This document shows, piece by piece, positions 63,931 to 64,000 of a DNA stretch of 64,000 bases. A program made the translations under genes and the position numbers. Numbering within the stretch: position 1 is the first letter of the stretch; each line of letters opens with the position of its first letter. Below the pieces are notes generated by a model. That model was not told the origin of the DNA, made no database searches, and saw nothing but the letters and a program-made list of their open reading frames with translations. The DNA is from Pseudomonas syringae KCTC 12500 (lineage in GTDB: Bacteria; Pseudomonadota; Gammaproteobacteria; Pseudomonadales; Pseudomonadaceae). Location of the stretch: assembly GCF_000507185.2 (NCBI RefSeq), contig NZ_AYTM02000002.1, forward strand, positions 3,631,501 through 3,695,500. Direction: 5' to 3'.

Positions 63931-64000
63931 TCAGCCTTTCGCCTCGGCCGGTTCCGACAGCTCGCTGAGCGCGGTCGCGTTGTTCTTGAACGCCGCTGCG
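63931..64000 (-). CDS. C-terminal fragment of an unidentified protein (partial)
   Basis: Only the last 22-23 codons are in the window: ...AAAFKNNATALSELSEPAEAKG followed by TGA. Codon use is typical of the genome and a hairpin follows, so it is a real gene end. The stretch is too short to identify the protein. Confidence 0.65.
   Translation of the reverse strand, partial: AAAFKNNATALSELSEPAEAKG

Overview
The window is chromosomal DNA of a fluorescent Pseudomonas, most likely of the Pseudomonas syringae group. The evidence is the gene order uraA-upp-hpt followed by two small conserved genes and, after an insertion, mqo, which matches the PA4647-PA4640 order of P. aeruginosa as I recall it; the folM-folE-folX/PA3436/flavodoxin block; a HopJ-family gene; Pseudomonas REP palindromes; and high-GC codon use. 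I see no rRNA, tRNA, CRISPR array, transposase or prophage gene.

Layout. 1-7.9 kb: pyrimidine/purine salvage (uraA partial, upp, hpt), small conserved genes, a two-gene ABC importer without its ATPase, homocysteine methyltransferase and malate:quinone oxidoreductase. 7.9-16.3 kb: a gene-poor stretch, then housekeeping genes (YajG lipoprotein, acyltransferase, YedK, M48 lipoprotein protease, a TMEM165/GDT1 transporter behind a yybP-ykoY manganese riboswitch, rsmC, LysE exporter). 16.5-24.8 kb: a fatty-acid/ester module (AMP ligase, DUF1302 outer-membrane protein, DUF1329 periplasmic protein, LAL-type LuxR regulator). 24.8-26 kb: HD-GYP phosphodiesterase. 26.2-35.6 kb: pyrimidine catabolism rutABCDF, divergent RutR, then a BMP-type nucleobase/nucleoside ABC importer; near-identical 41-bp operator blocks stand in front of both operons. 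35.7-47 kb: OmpA-like lipoprotein, acyltransferase, pta, FKBP isomerase, glutathione peroxidase, Old Yellow Enzyme, glycosyltransferase, an orphan AT-rich small gene, cysZ, trxB. 47.1-51.7 kb: hopJ, DUF1244, tetrahydromonapterin genes folX-folE-folM, a monooxygenase-like gene, a PA3436-type gene and a MioC-like flavodoxin. 51.8-52.7 kb: a short-chain dehydrogenase interrupted by a ten-G tract.

53.7-63.2 kb, on the minus strand, is the most interesting part: wecB, a BcsB-like periplasmic protein, an NfrB-like glycosyltransferase with C-terminal MshEN (c-di-GMP-binding) repeats, an NfrA-like outer-membrane TPR/barrel protein and a membrane-anchored 290-residue protein in the position of E. coli ybcH. 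The nfrB-nfrA-ybcH order matches the E. coli locus for the c-di-GMP-controlled, WecB-dependent exopolysaccharide that serves as phage N4 receptor. Here it carries wecB in the cluster and an added BcsB-like subunit, so it probably encodes a variant secreted amino-sugar polysaccharide system.

Functions are inferred from protein sequence recognition only; no similarity search was run. Start codons were chosen by Shine-Dalgarno sequences and signal peptides where these were visible.
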